A stretch of DNA of 64,000 bases from Prorocentrum cordatum. Taxonomy: Eukaryota > Sar > Dinophyceae > Prorocentrales > Prorocentraceae. Position 1 is the stretch's first letter; every line of letters starts with the position of its first letter. The DNA is taken from contig CAUYUJ010016152.1 of assembly GCA_963575745.1 (NCBI GenBank), positions 119,545-183,544 on the forward strand. The letters run 5' to 3'. The notes below the pieces were generated by a model. That model saw only the letters and a program-made list of their open reading frames with translations. It had not been told where the DNA came from and searched no databases. The position numbers and the translations under genes are program-made. Of the stretch, positions 45,709-56,990 are shown piece by piece.

Positions 45709-45750
45709 CTCTCTCTCCTCTCTCTCCTCTCTCTCCCCTCTCTCCCTCTT

Positions 45751-45789
<39 letters not shown>

Positions 45790-45791
45790 TC

Positions 45792-45841
<50 letters not shown>

Positions 45842-45848
45842 TCTCTTT
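45709..45848 (+). repeat. (CT)n tract 3, right border of the insertion
   Basis: About 140 bases of CT/CTCC, then directly the resumed LINE A reading TTTCCACAGCGC (LFHSAS). Confidence 0.95.
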
Positions 45849-46860
45849 CCACAGCGCATCTGAGTATGTCATTGACAAAGTGAAGACAGTGGATCAGATC
45901 GAACCCTGGGGTGCCAACGATGTCAAAACAACACCGGACGACAAATTCGAGATTTGTGGATGACCCGTGACTTCTTGCGCCCTCTCTACGACGCGTGAAG
46001 TGGGTGATCGGCGACTTGCGCGGCGCCGCGGAGGAGGTCGGATTGGCCCTGCGCCCCAGACAGACACAAGTCCCCCGCGACAGATTTGGCGGCGCGCGCG
46101 CAGACCAGAACGCAGTGGCAAGGGCGTCGACGGCATGGAGATTGAGATCCTGCGATTTTCCGGACGCGCAACATATTCTGGCCGAGAATTGAGTTTCCCT
46201 GATTCACAGAGAGTGGAAGTTGAACAGGCTTGCTGCAGCTCGGAAAATGTTTTATTCTTTGGAACCGGAGTTCGTTGGACTCAGATGTTATCTGAAAGAC
46301 CGCGCGCGTTTGTTTCGCGGTGTTCTTGCGCCGACCTTGCTATGCGGAGGCGACGCGTGGGTTGCGACAGTGGAAATTGAAAACGGAGTTCGACGAACGC
46401 AAAGACGCATGCTGAGAATGATCGCCCAGACGCCGCGTCGCAAAAGAGTATGTCAAGTTGAAGAAGAGATGGCGCAAACAGCGACCGGCAGCGACGGCGA
46501 CGCGGACAGCGATGGAGGAACGCGCGAACAATTACCCGGAGCAGAGCACCTTCAGGAAGATTTGGAACCTTGGGTATATTGGAGCAAACGCAGTGCAAGA
46601 GAGGTGGAGGAGTGCACTAAATCATTGCTCGTTGATGATTGGATCGCGCAGCAACGTCGAGGAAAATGGCGATGGTTCGCAAGCGTTGCATGCATGGCGC
46701 CCTGGGAGTGGATGTGTCTGGCTGCATCTTGGGATCCGTCTCAACGCGTTTAATTATATGCGAAAAGACGCCCTCGCCGACCAAATCGCCGCTGGATTGA
46801 CGATATTGTCCATTCCATTTCAAAGTGCAAAGAAATTTTGACTTCGGAAGAACAGAAAGC
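45849..46860 (+). pseudogene. LINE A: RT from motif C to the C-terminus
   Basis: The reading LFHSASEYVIDKVKTVDQ continues the RT after motif B. Motif C SRFVDDP is at 45947-45967, followed after a TGA by LLAPSLRRVKWVIGDLRGAA and EEVGLALRP. Then come DGMEIEILRFSGRATYSGRE, LAAARKMFYSLEPEFVGL, RLFRGVLAPTLLCGG, TQRRMLRMIAQTPRRK (46394-46440), and the terminal RRGKWRWF with WDPSQRV (to 46753). This is the usual order of LINE RT thumb and tail. Stops and frame changes show decay. The 3' UTR may run to about 46990. Confidence 0.75.
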
Positions 46861-47165
46861 ATTCGGATACGGACGTGAGGCGCGAGGTTGTTTTTGCTCC
46901 TCTACCCCTGAGGTGAGCCGCGCGAGATGCGTGGGACGATCAAAAACAATATTTATGTCAGGCACTTTGATCTGCAACGGGTGCTTTGGCCCCGGCCCGC
47001 GGCGCCTGCAGGGTGCGCAATGCGGGTCGTGGTTTTTTTTTCCCCACATGCTTCGTGGGGTTATGGTTTTCTTCCCTGCCGCGCCGCACCCGCGTCTCAC
47101 CCACGCCCGCCCTCCTCTCTCTTTCTTCCTCCCCTCACTCACTCACACACACACACTTCACTCTT
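46861..47165. other. Interval after LINE A
   Basis: No gene. T9 at about 47032 and C-rich text; TCACTCACTCACACACAC at about 47136 leads into the next microsatellite. Confidence 0.35.
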
Positions 47166-47177
47166 CCCCCCCTCGTC

Positions 47178-47322
47178 ACAGCACTGCTCAGCTCAGCTCA
47201 ACGCACCTCAGCACAGCACAGCACAGCTCAGCTCAGCTCAGCACAGCACAGCTCGGCTCAGCTCAGCACAGTTCAGCACAGGCCAGCACGGCTCAGCTCA
47301 GAACGGCACAGCACAGCTCGTG
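47178..47322 (+). repeat. (CTCAG/CACAG) pentanucleotide tract
   Basis: Mixed tandem CTCAG, CACAG and CTCGG pentamers over about 145 bases, directly before the 90-bp array. Confidence 0.85.
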
Positions 47323-47323
47323 G

Positions 47324-49392
47324 CACTTTCTCGACCCCACAGGGGGTGCGCAGGGGTTGGTCTCTCAGCTCGGCCGCTATCCACGACACTGGCGCAAAGC
47401 CTAGCAGGCGTGGCACTCTCTCGACACCAAAGAGGGTGGGCAGGGGGGTGGTCTCTCAGCTCGGCCGCTATCCACGACACTGGCGCAAAGCCCAGCAGGC
47501 GTGGCACTTTCTCGACACTCGACACCACAGGGGGTGCGCAGGGGGTGGTCTCTCACCGCGGTCCCTATCCACGACACTGGCGCAAAACCTAGCAGGCGTG
47601 GCACTCTCTCGACACCACAGGGGGTGCGCAGGGGGTGGTCTCTCAGCTCGGCCGCTATCCACGACACTGGCGCAAAGCCTAGCAGGCGTGGCACTTTCTC
47701 GACACCACAGGGGGTGCGCAGGGGGTGGTCTCTCACCGCGGTCCCTATCCACGACACTGGCGCAAAGGCTAGCAGGCGTGGCACTTTCTCGACACCACAG
47801 GGGGTGCGCAGGGGGTGGTCTCTCAGCTCGGCCGCTATCCACGACACTGGCGCAAAGCCTAGCAGGCGTGGCACTTTCTCGACACCACAGGGGGTGCGCA
47901 GGGGGTGGTCTCTCAGCTCGGCCGCTATCCACGACACTGGCGCAAAGGCTAGCAGGCGTGGCACTTTCTCGACACCACAGGGGGTGCGCAGGGGGTGGTC
48001 TCTCAGTTCGGCCGCTATCCACGACACTGGCGCAAAGCCTAGCAGGCGTGGCACTTTCTCGACACGCAGCTCGGCCGCTATCCACGACACTGGCGCAAAG
48101 CCTAGCAGGCGTGCCATTTTCTCGACACCACAGGGAGGCGCAGGGGGTGGTTTCTCAGCTCGGCCGCTATCCACGACACTTGCGCAAAGCCTAGCAGGCG
48201 TGGCACTTTCTCGACACCAAACGGGGTGGACAGGGGGTGGTCTCTCTGCTCGGCCGCTATCCACGACACTGGCGCAAAGGCTAGCAGGCGTGGCACTTTC
48301 TCGACACCACAGGGGGTGCGCAGGGGGTGGTTCTCTCAGCTCGGCCGCTATCCACGACACTGGCGCAAACCTAGCAAGCGTGGCACTTTCTCGACACTAC
48401 ACGGGGTGCGCAGGGGGTGGTCTCTCAGCTCGGTCGCTATCCACGACACTGTCGCAAAGCCTAGCAGGCGTGGCACTTTCTCGACACCACAGGGGGTGCG
48501 CAGGGGGTGGTCTCTCAGCTCGGCCGCTATCCACGACACTGGCGCAAAGCCTAGCAGGCGTGGCACTTTCTCGACACCACAGGGGGTGCGCAGGGGGTGG
48601 TCTCTCAGCTCGGCCGCTATCCACGACACTGGCGCAAAGCCTAGCAGGCGTGGCACTTTCTCGACACCACAGGGGGTGCGCAGGGGGTGGTCTCTCAGCT
48701 CGGCCGCTATCCACGACACTGGCGCAAAGCCTAGCAGGCGTGGCACTTTCTCGACACCACAGGGGGTGCGCAGGGGGTGGTCTCTCAGCTCGGCCGCTAT
48801 CCACGACACTGGCGCAAAGCCTAGCAGGCGTGGCACTTTCTCGACACCACAGGGGGTGCGCAGGGGGTGGTCTCTCAGCTCGGCCGCTATCCACGACACT
48901 GGCGCAAAGCCTAGCAGGCGTGGCACTTTCTCGACACCAAGGGGGTGGGCAGGGGGTGGTCTCTCAGCTCGGCCGCTATCCACGACAGCTCGGCCGCTAT
49001 CCACGACAGCTCGGCCGCTATCCACGGCGCAAAGCCTAGCAGGCGTGGCACATTCTCGACACCACAGGGGGTGCGCAGGGGGTGGTCTCTCAGCTCGGCC
49101 GCTATCCACGACACTGTCGCAAAACCTAGCAAGCGTGGCACTTTCGCGACACCACAGGGGGTGCGCAGGGGGTGGTCTCTCAGCTCGGCCGCTATCCACG
49201 ACACTGGCGCAACGCCTAGCAGGCGTGGCACTTTCTCGACACCACAGGGGGTGGGCAGGGGGTGGTCTCTCAGCTCGGCCGCTATCCACGACACTGGCGC
49301 AAAGCTGTGCAGCCGTGGCACTTTCTCGACACCACAGGGGTCTCTGAGCGCCGCCGCCACCCACGACACTGTCGCAAAGCCCCATGATAATG
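47324..49392 (+). repeat. 90-bp tandem array, about 23 copies
   Basis: The unit runs from TCGACACCACAGGGGGTGCG through TCTCAGCTCGGCCGCTATCC to CAGGCGTGGCACTTTC. The period is exactly 90 in 48481-48930. Units carry point changes, and some are short (48060-48110, and a triple CAGCTCGGCCGCTATCCACGA near 48965-49025). Because 90 is divisible by 3 and the unit has few stops, two plus frames and two minus frames stay open for hundreds of codons. These ORFs are not evidence of a protein. Confidence 0.95.
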
Positions 49393-50240
49393 AGCAGCAA
49401 ACACATAGGATTTAAATTACGTATGTGGGGTTCCCCGGTAGCGTAATTGTTGCTTGCAGCTGTTCCTGCCGATTGGTGAAGGGGTCGCGCCCGCGCGCGC
49501 GCCCGCCATCCCTCCCTTCGGCCGGCTGTCGCGCGCATGCCTATTTCAGGGATTCGCTTGCCGGGTGTCACTGGCCATCTCGAGGTCGCCGTTTCTCCGA
49601 GGGGGGTATGGCGCGGGCCTACTGTAGATCGCATTCAAGTACATGCAGAACAGCGTGAATACCATTGGCTTTTTCTCGTGGATATCATTCCAGTTTGGGA
49701 ACTGCTGGGGGGCATTTTGGTTTTCGGCCGAAATACTCACCGCGAGGTCCAGCATTTGCGTCGCAAGTTTCGGAGGTGTCGGGGTCGGACGAGCGCGGAA
49801 TGATGACGGACCCGTCATATCATTATGAGGGGGAAAGGCTGCGGGGCCCCCATCTCCCGCGCGTCGGCATGGTGAACCAGAGCTGGATAAAATGACCCTC
49901 GCGGCGGCGCCCAGTGTCTGCGTCGTTGACCAGCCGCGGGCCCCCCGCGCAATCTCGGCAGCGCAGGCTCGCCATCGAGCCGCAGCGCGGGCCGGCGAGA
50001 CACGCCGCGGGAGGGCGATCCGCGCGGCAGTCGGGCCCCCCGCGACCCCCGTTGCCAGCGTCGGTTAGACAGACCCGCGCGATTAGCTCCGACTCCTCCG
50101 TCTCGGGCGGCGCTATCTCCGCGTCGTCGGTGGCTGGCGGGCCAGTTGAGTCGACGCCGCGCCCTCCCTGCACTGCGGGGGGATATATGCCGCCCGGCAT
50201 CGGATCGAGCATCTGCGATGGTGGGCCGAGGTCCAAGGCC
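49393..50240. other. Interval between the two satellite arrays
   Basis: No firm gene. A minus-strand frame (about 50240 down to 49823) is moderately protein-like (DDAEIAPPETEESELIARVC, RCRDCAGGPRLVNDADTGRR), but the plus strand is open too, so I give it little weight. Confidence 0.25.
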
Positions 50241-50244
50241 GGCG

Positions 50245-50812
50245 CCAGAAGCCTTCGAAAGTGGCAACAGACTCGCACATCGCAGCGCCCCGGGGGCGGG
50301 GGGGTCCATGGGGGGCCCCGCGCAGATCCGCGCGGTGCCTCGCTCCGCTGGACCCGCCGGCAGCCCTCGAAAGCGGCGACTGACTCGCAGATCGCAGCCC
50401 CCAGGGACGGGGGGGTCCTGCTCAGATCCGCGCGGTCCTTCAATCCGTTGGGCGCGGCAGCAGCCTCTAAACGCAGCGACGGTTTCGCAGATCGCAGCCC
50501 CCCAGGGACGGGGGGGCCCCGCTCAGATCCGCGCGGTGCCCCGTTCCGTTGGACCCACCAGCGGCCCTCGAAAGCCGCGGCAGTTCCGCAGATCGCAGCT
50601 CTTCAGGGGCGGGGAGGTCCGCTCGGATTCGCGCGGTGCCTCGCTCCGCTGGACCCACCAGCAGCCCTCGAAAGTGGCGACAGACTCGCAGATCGCAGCC
50701 TCCCGAGGGCGGGGGGGTCCCGCTCGGATTCGCGCGGTGCCTCGCTCCGCTGGACCCACCAGCAGCCCTCGAAAGTGGCGACAGTTTCGCAGATCGCAGC
50801 CCTCCAGGCAAG
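50245..50812 (+). repeat. 101-bp array, block 1 (+)
   Basis: Unit: GCAGATCGCAGCCCCCCAGG, GACGGGGAGGTCCCGCTCAG, ATCCGCGCGGTGCCTCRCTC, CGCTGGACCCACCAGCAGCC, CTCGAAAGTGGCGACAGTTTC. Period 101. About five to six copies. Confidence 0.92.
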
Positions 50813-51130
50813 GAAGAGGAGACGAGAAGGAGGGGGGGCGGGGGGCAGGGGGCAGGGGGCGGGAGGGGAAGGACGCGACCGCAGTGCGCTATTCAAAACG
50901 AATACACAATTAAAGAGGGCTGGGAAACAACAGGATCCGATTATATGTGTTTTCACTGAGGTTTTCATCATGTCCTATATTTCCCAACCCTTGGTTAGTA
51001 TTCGTTTTGAATCATGCACTTCGGTCTGCAGTCGTTATTTTCCTCCTCCTCCTCCTCTTCCTTTTCCTCCTCCCGCCTCCTCCGCCCGCCCCCCTCGTCC
51101 CGCCCCCCGTCTCCTCTCCTCTTGCGCTGT
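50813..51130. repeat. Array-end module with inverted repeat
   Basis: After GGCAAGGAAGAGGAGAC and a G-rich run, GCTATTCAAAACGAATAC (about 50888) and GGGCTGGGAAA (about 50918) are followed by the reverse complement order TTTCCCAACCCTTGG (about 50980) and GTATTCGTTTTGAATCATG (about 50999). These arms flank about 60 bases and sit at the point where the array changes strand. Similar modules end the blocks at 57.8-57.9 and 59.4-59.5 kb. Confidence 0.75.
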
Positions 51131-51134
51131 GCGG

Positions 51135-52665
51135 ACCTCGCCATCCCTGGGGGGATCTGCGAAATTGTCGCCGCTTTCGAGGGCTGCTGGTGGGTCTTGT
51201 GGAGTCAGGTACCGCAAGGGATCTGAGCGGGAACTCGCCGTCCCTGGGGGGCTGCGATCTGCGAAATTGTCGCCACTTTCGAGGGCTGCTGGCGGGTCCA
51301 GCGAAGTGAGGCGCCGCGCACATCTGAGCGGGACCTTGCCGTCCTTGGGGGGCTGCGATCTGCGACGCGGTCGTCACTTTCGAGGGCTGTTGGCGGGTCC
51401 CGCGGGGTGAGGCGCCGCGGGGATCTGAGCGGGACCTCGCCGTCCCTGGGGGGCTGCGATCTGCGACGCCTGTCGCCGCTTTCGAGGTCTGCTGGCGGGT
51501 CCTGCGGAGTGAAGCGCAGCGGGGATCTGAGCGGGACCTCGCCGTGCCTGGGGGGCTGCGATCGGCGAAATTGCCGCCTCTTTCGAGGGCTGCTGGCGGG
51601 TCCAGCGGAGTGAGGCACTGCGCAGATCTGAGCGGGACCTCGCCGTCCCTGGGGGGCTGCGATCTGCGAAACTGTCGCCATGTTCGAGGGCTGCTGGTGG
51701 GTCCTGCGGAGTGAGGCGCCGCGCACATCTGAGCGGGACCTTGCCGTCTCTGGGGGTCTGCGATCTGCGACGCTGTCGCCGCTTTCGAGGGCTGCTGGTG
51801 GGTCCTGCGGTGTGAAGCACCGCGGGGATCTGAGCGGGACCTCGCCGTCCCTGGGGGGCTGCGATCTGTGACGCTGTCGCCATTTTCCAGGGTTGTTGGT
51901 GGGTCCTGTGGAGCGAGGCACCGCGCAGATCTGAGCGGGACCTCGCCGTCCCTGGGGGGCTGCGATCTGCGACGCTGTCGCCACTTCCGAGGGCTGCTGG
52001 TGAGTCCTACGGGGTGAGGCACCGCGGGGATCTGAGCGGGACCTCGCCGTCCCTGGGGGGCTGCGATTTGCGACGTTGTCGCCACTTTCGAGGGCTGCTG
52101 GTGGGTCCTGCGGAGTGAGGCACCGCGCAGATCTGAGCGGGACCTCGCCGTGCCTGGGGGGTTGCGATCTGCGGCGCTGTCGCCGCTTTCGAGGGCTGCT
52201 TGTGGGTCCTGCGGAGTGAGGCACCGCGGGGATCTGAGCGGGACCTCGCCGTCCCTGTGGGGCTGCGATCTGCGACCTGTCGCCGCTTTCGAGGGCTGCT
52301 GGTGGGTCCTTCGGAGTGAGGCACCGCGGGGATCTTCGCGGGACCTCGCCGTCCCTGGGGAGCTGCGATCTGCGACGTTGTCGCCGCTTTCGAGGGCTGC
52401 TGGTGGGTCCTTCGGAGTGAGGCACCGCGGGGATCTGCGCGGGACCTCGCCGTCCCTGGGGAGCTGCGATCTGCGACGTTGTCGCCTTTTTCAAGGGCTG
52501 CTGGTGGGTCCTGCGGAGTGAGGCACCGCGGAGATCCGAGCGGGACCTCGCCGTCCCTGGAGGGCTGCGATCGGCGACGTTGCCGCCACTTTCGAGGGCT
52601 GCTGGCGGGTCCTGCGGAGTGAGGCGCCGCGGGAATCTGACCGAGACCTCGCTGTCCTCGGGGGG
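51135..52665 (-). repeat. 101-bp array, block 2 (inverted)
   Basis: The same unit on the minus strand, about fifteen copies (visible here as GGGGGGCTGCGATCTGCGA). All three minus frames give long ORFs. Confidence 0.92.
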
Positions 52666-52783
52666 CTCTCAAGAGCAGCAGTGGGATGCTTTGGGTGCAG
52701 CGTGCGCATGGCACAGCCGACGGGGGTGATTGTTATTACGGAAAGAGCGTGTTATACCGCTGCTGGCGGAAAACCGGGGGGGG

Positions 52784-53035
52784 TCACTACCGGTTCGAAC
52801 CCCTCCCCCTCCCCCCCCCTCCGGAAAACCGGGGGGGGTCACTACCGGTTCGAACCCCTCCCCCCCCCACCTCCCCAGTTCATCATGAAAAGGGGGGGGG
52901 CCACTGCCGGTTCGACCCCCCCCCTCCGGAAAACGGGGGGGGGCCACTACCGGTTCGAACCCTCCCCCCCCCCCCAGTTCATCATGAAAAGGGGGGGGGG
53001 TCACTACCGGTTCGAACCCCCCCCCCCCTCGAAAA
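52784..53035 (+). repeat. Repeats with B-box-like GGTTCGAACCC
   Basis: Four to five units carrying GGTCACTACCGGTTCGAACC or GCCACTGCCGGTTCGACCCC, separated by C-runs, AAAACCGG and TTCATCATGAAAAGG. GGTTCGAACC is a palindrome and fits the RNA polymerase III B-box consensus, but no A box or tRNA fold is visible. Confidence 0.7.
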
Positions 53036-53039
53036 CCGA

Positions 53040-53660
53040 GTGGGGGTGCGGACAGTGGTGGGGACGGTGTTGGTGGGGACAGTGGTGAGGGGACAGCGGG
53101 ACAGTGGTGGGGACAGTGGGACAGTGGGACAGTGGTGGGGACGGTAGTGGTGGGGACAGTGGTGGGGACAATGGTGGGAACAGGGGGGACAGTGGACAGT
53201 GGTGGGGACGGTGGTGGTGGGGACAGTGGTGTGGGGACAGTGGGAATGAGGTGGAAACAGTGGGACAGTGGAGGGTACAATGGTGGTGGGGACAGTGGTG
53301 AAGGCGGTGGCGAGGACGGCGGTGGGACAATGGGACAGAGGTACAGTGGGGACAGCGGTGGGGATAGTGGGGACAGTGGTGGGAACAGTGGGACAGCTCA
53401 GTGGGACAGCGGAGGAGTCAGTGGGACAGTGGGGACAGTGGGGATAGTCGGGCAGTGGTTGTGGCCGTGGAGACAGTGGGGAGAGTGGAACCGTGGTGGG
53501 AACAGTGGTGGGGACAGTGGGGACAGTGCGACAGTGGTGGGGGCACTGGTGGGGACAGTAGGGACGGTGGTGGAACCAGTGGGGACAGTGGTGGTGAGGA
53601 CAGTGGTGCTGGGAACAACAGTGGGGGATGTGATGCGGACGGTGGTAGGGACCGGGAGTC
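53040..53660 (+). repeat. (GTGGGGACAGTG)n array
   Basis: Degenerate 9-15 base units of GGGGACAGTGGTG/GGGACAGTGGGACAG. Gly/Asp/Ser-rich ORFs are artefacts. Confidence 0.9.
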
Positions 53661-53684
53661 GTTTGCTGGCGGTGAGGGGGGGGG

Positions 53685-53775
53685 GGGGGGGTCGAACCGG
53701 TAGTGACCCCCCCTCCGGTTTTCGAGGGGGGGGGGGGGGGGTCGAACCGGTAGTGACCCCCCCCCCGGTTTTCGA
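53685..53775 (-). repeat. Inverted copies of the B-box-like repeat
   Basis: GGGTCGAACCGGTAGTGACC occurs twice (about 53690 and 53740), the reverse complement of the repeats at 52784-53035, with CCGGTTTTCGAGGGG between. 53776-53900 is G-rich. Confidence 0.8.
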
Positions 53776-53987
53776 GGGGGAGGGGAAAGGGGGGGGGGAG
53801 GGGTTAGGGGAGGGGGGGGGTTTGCCGGGGGAGGGGGGGGTGGGGAGGGGGGGGGTCCAGCAGGGGGGGGGGGAGGAGGGAGGGGGGGGGCCGACCCCCA
53901 GGTTCCGGAGGAAAAGGTTGGCAATTTTCCACAGTAAAGCGGCGGTGGATCACGCTCTCTCTTATTACGTAGCCCTTAGATCTTGAT

Positions 53988-54011
53988 CGGGGGCCTGCGA
54001 GCCCCCGATTG
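53988..54011. repeat. Perfect 9-bp-stem hairpin
   Basis: ATCGGGGGC and GCCCCCGAT around a six-base loop. Not followed by a T-run, so no terminator is implied. Confidence 0.7.
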
Positions 54012-54077
54012 CTGCTCGCAAAATCACATGCGTCCATGTTACGTCATCGCCCCCGTTGTAGCAATCCTGATGCACTT

Positions 54078-54212
54078 GTGCCCCGCATTGCGCAAGGGTT
54101 GAGTGCGTCGCCAGGGTAATTTCACAATTTGCAACGTCAGTTCAGAAAAGGGAGAAATATAGACAAATTACCCTGGCGACGTACCCAACCCCTGCGCAAT
54201 GCGGGGCATGAG
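54078..54212. repeat. Inverted repeat, arms about 42 bases
   Basis: The left arm has CCCCGCATTGCGCAAGGGTT and CGTCGCCAGGGTAATTT; the right arm is its near reverse complement, AAATTACCCTGGCGACG and CAACCCCTGCGCAATGCGGGG, with about 45 bases between. The right arm and its downstream sequence (GACGTGACATGG, GGCATTCG) also occur in the spacers near 57945 and 59515. Confidence 0.85.
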
Positions 54213-54299
54213 TAGCTTGGGGGACGTTATACGGAGGTGATGACGTGACATGGGCGCATTTACTTCTGCGATCGGCATTCGTGAGGCTCGCAGCCCCCC

Positions 54300-55040
54300 A
54301 AAGATTGCGATGTCCCGCTCCGCTGAACCCGCCGCCAGCCTTCGAAAGTTGCGACGGTTTCGCAGATCGCAGCCCCCCCAGGGACGGCGAGGTCCCGCTT
54401 AGATCCCCGCGGTGCCTCACTCCGAAGGACCCACCAGCAGCCCTCGAAAGTGGCGACAGCGTCGCAGATCGCAGCCCCCCAAGCACGGCGAGGTCCCGCG
54501 CAGATCCCCGCGGTGCCTCGCTCCGCAGGACCCACCAGCAGCCCTCGAAAGCGGCGACAGCGTCGCTGATCGCAGCCCCCCAGAGACGGCGAGGTCCCGC
54601 TCAGATGTGCGCGGCGCTTCACTTCGCTGGACCCGCCAGCAGCCCTCGAAAGTGGCGACAGTTTCGCAGATCGCAGCCCCCCCAGGCACGGCGAGGTCCC
54701 GCTCAGATCTGCGCGGTGCTTCATTCCGCAGGACCCACCAGCAGCCCTCGAAAGCGGCGACAGCTTCGCAGATCGCAGCCTCCCAGGCACGGCGAGGTCC
54801 CGCTCAGATCTGCTCAGTGCCTCACTCCGCTGGACCCACCAGCAGCCCTCGAAAGAGGCGACAGTTTCGCAGATCGCAGCCCCCCAGGGACGGCGAGGTC
54901 CCGCTCAGATCTGCGGTGCCTCATTCCGCAGGACCCACCAGCAGCCCTCGAACGTGGCGACAGTTTCGCAGATCGCAGCCCCCCAGGCACGGCGAGGTCC
55001 CGCTCAGATCCCCGCGGTGCCTCAGACCGCGTGACCCACC
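54300..55040 (+). repeat. 101-bp array, block 3 (+)
   Basis: About seven copies ending abruptly in ...GTGACCCACCA, where LINE C sequence starts. Confidence 0.92.
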
Positions 55041-55930
55041 ATCATTCGCTCGCTCGATCGCTCGGCCGTGCATCCTGTGGGGCGCGCTGGCAAACTCAGG
55101 TTGCGACGTTGGCAACCGAACGGAGCTCAACAAGAAGATGGGCAATCTGTCGGTGGCTACGGCTCACCAAATGCGCCTCGACCAACGTCGGTCTGCTGGG
55201 GGGCCGATCCCTCTCCAGACGCAGGTGTCCACAGTCGACCGCCACATCAAGCAGCTCGAGAACAAGCTCAACGCCGACATTGTGCAGTATGAGCGGTGGA
55301 AGATGTGGCTCGACGACAAAAAAGAATCAATTGCCAAGGTCAGGATCGAGCTTCGTGATGAGATCTCCAAGTACAAGGGCTTGGTGGAGCAGCTCTCCAG
55401 CCAAGTATGTGCGCCAGCTCCGACCCAGCAGAAGACCCAGGTCACGCTGCAGGAGCTGCTCAGCGGCAACGGAGAGTTCCTCGATCTCTCCAGCGTCGAG
55501 AGTGCTTTCGGGGTCGACGCTGACGTCTATGATATTCAAGACGCAGATCGAGAGGAGCTTGCAGCCAGGTCGCAGCAGCTACGCGAACAGATCGCCACGC
55601 CGCTAAGGACCTCTTCGGCCAGGCTTCCCAGAAGTTCGAGGGGCTCAAGAGCGCGCGCAAGGCCCATGTCCTCCGCCTCGGCAAGAAGCGCAAGAATAAC
55701 GAAGGTGAAGCTACGAGTGGTGCCGCCGAGTCAAGAGGAGACGGTGCTGCAGGATCTAATGATGGAGCTGGTGGAGGTGCACCTGAGGGCTCGGCTGCGA
55801 AGGAGAGCGGCAACGATGGACAGGGGTCTTCGGCCTCGTCGGCCACGTCGCTCTTGGAGACAGCAGACAAGCTCTTGGGTCCACTACCTCAGCAGGCAGC
55901 CCCCCCTGTCGTCGCCTAGGCGGCAGGGAG
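55041..55930 (+). pseudogene. LINE C: ORF1-like coiled-coil region
   Basis: From about 55137 the frame reads TAHQMRLDQRRSAGGPIPLQ, VDRHIKQLENKLNADIVQYE, WKMWLDDKKESIAKVRIELR and ISKYKGLVEQLSSQ: a strong coiled coil. VTLQELLSGNGEFLDLSSVE and ADREELAARSQQLREQIAT follow. This matches the coiled-coil ORF1 region I know from dinoflagellate LINEs. Downstream (55600-55930) the frame becomes Arg/Ser-rich, probably after a frameshift. Confidence 0.6.
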
Positions 55931-56990
55931 GCCGTCATCCTCATGGAATACCCGTTTTGCCAAGTGGTCCATCGGCCACATCCTCATCCCCACCGGCGCC
56001 CGATTCGTATCTCGGAATTACATCGTCAGAAATTTCGTCGGCGAGGTCTCCCTCGTCGGCAGCATCGGCTGAGCAGACTTCGAGCAGTTCTGACAGCCTC
56101 TCTGTCCCGTCAGCCAGCAAGCTGACCAGTAATTTTTTCACGCTTCCTTCTGATGGAGCCCTTCCATCCGACCCTTCTAAGTTTTTATCTGTGCCCCCCT
56201 GCCCTGCCTGCACGTTTCAGTTAGCGGTCGAGACGGTCAATTGTACGGCGTGGTCATCGATTGAGTCCTGGGTCGAATCCTCGACTTCGCACGTACTCCT
56301 GGTTCAGGAACATCGTTTGGTTAGCGTTGACGACGTCGCGAAGGCAGGGCAGTGGGCACTGAAGAGGGGATGGAAATCTAGATTTGCTCCAGCGTTACGT
56401 ACCAGTGAGGGGGTTCCTCTGGAGGGGTGGCGATTTTGGTACGACAGTATCTTGGATTTCACGATCCTGATTTTGAGGCTGTCGTCGTTCCCCACAGAGC
56501 CCTGAGTGGTATTGTTTCGGCCCCTGGAGCTCCGCAAACATTGTTCACGGCCCTATATCTCTACGACAGTGAGGACCTCTCTGGCAGGAACCTCGCAATC
56601 TTATCAGCAGCTGGATCCAGGCACAGCGAGTTTGCTGGCCCACATTGCATTGGAGGAGATTTCAACATGACGCCTGAGGTAGTGGCCGACTCGGCAGTGC
56701 CAGGCTGGTTGAAGTCTAACGTCATTTTCACTAAGGATGGGACTTGTACTAGCACTGGAGGAGTTCGTACGTTAGACTTCTTCATCTTGTCTGCAGGCCT
56801 CAGCCGCTGCTTGCAGTCTGTCGGGGCGGTGCTCGGCACCGACATCAAGACGCACACCCCCGTTCGCATCCTTTTCCACCCGCAGTTGGCTGAGCTCAAG
56901 GCCCTCCAGTTCCTGAAGCCCCCGAAGCTTCCAGCAGAGAGACCAGTTGGCCCTCAGCCCCACCCTCCTGACCTCTCGGAGATCTTGGAC
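55931..56990 (+). pseudogene. LINE C: endonuclease domain (frameshifted)
   Basis: A Ser/Pro-rich lead, then VNCTAWSSIESWVESSTSHV with LLVQEHRL at about 56298-56320 (the metal-binding Glu). The frame shifts by one base near 56420 to VAILVRQYLGFHDPDFEAVV, LYDSEDLSGRNLA and GGDFNM at 56652-56669, then RTLDFFILSAGLSRC and KTHTPVRI near 56847 (the His strand). This is the complete motif order of an apurinic-type LINE endonuclease. It ends at LPAERPVGPQPHPPDLSE, where the 101-bp array resumes; no RT follows. Confidence 0.7.

Noticed and set aside
47324-49392. CRISPR array, or a real repetitive protein of 400-500 residues
   Set aside because: The units are contiguous 90-mers with no unique spacers, and several frames on both strands are equally open.
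49914-51410. 498-codon plus-strand ORF
   Set aside because: It runs through the 101-bp array, the strand switch and the inverted array, so it is an artefact of stop-poor repeats.
52784-53035. tRNA genes, because of GGTTCGAACCC
   Set aside because: No acceptor or anticodon stem pairing and no A box can be drawn from the C- and G-runs around it.
53988-54011. Rho-independent terminator
   Set aside because: A good stem but no T-run, and the context is eukaryotic satellite DNA.
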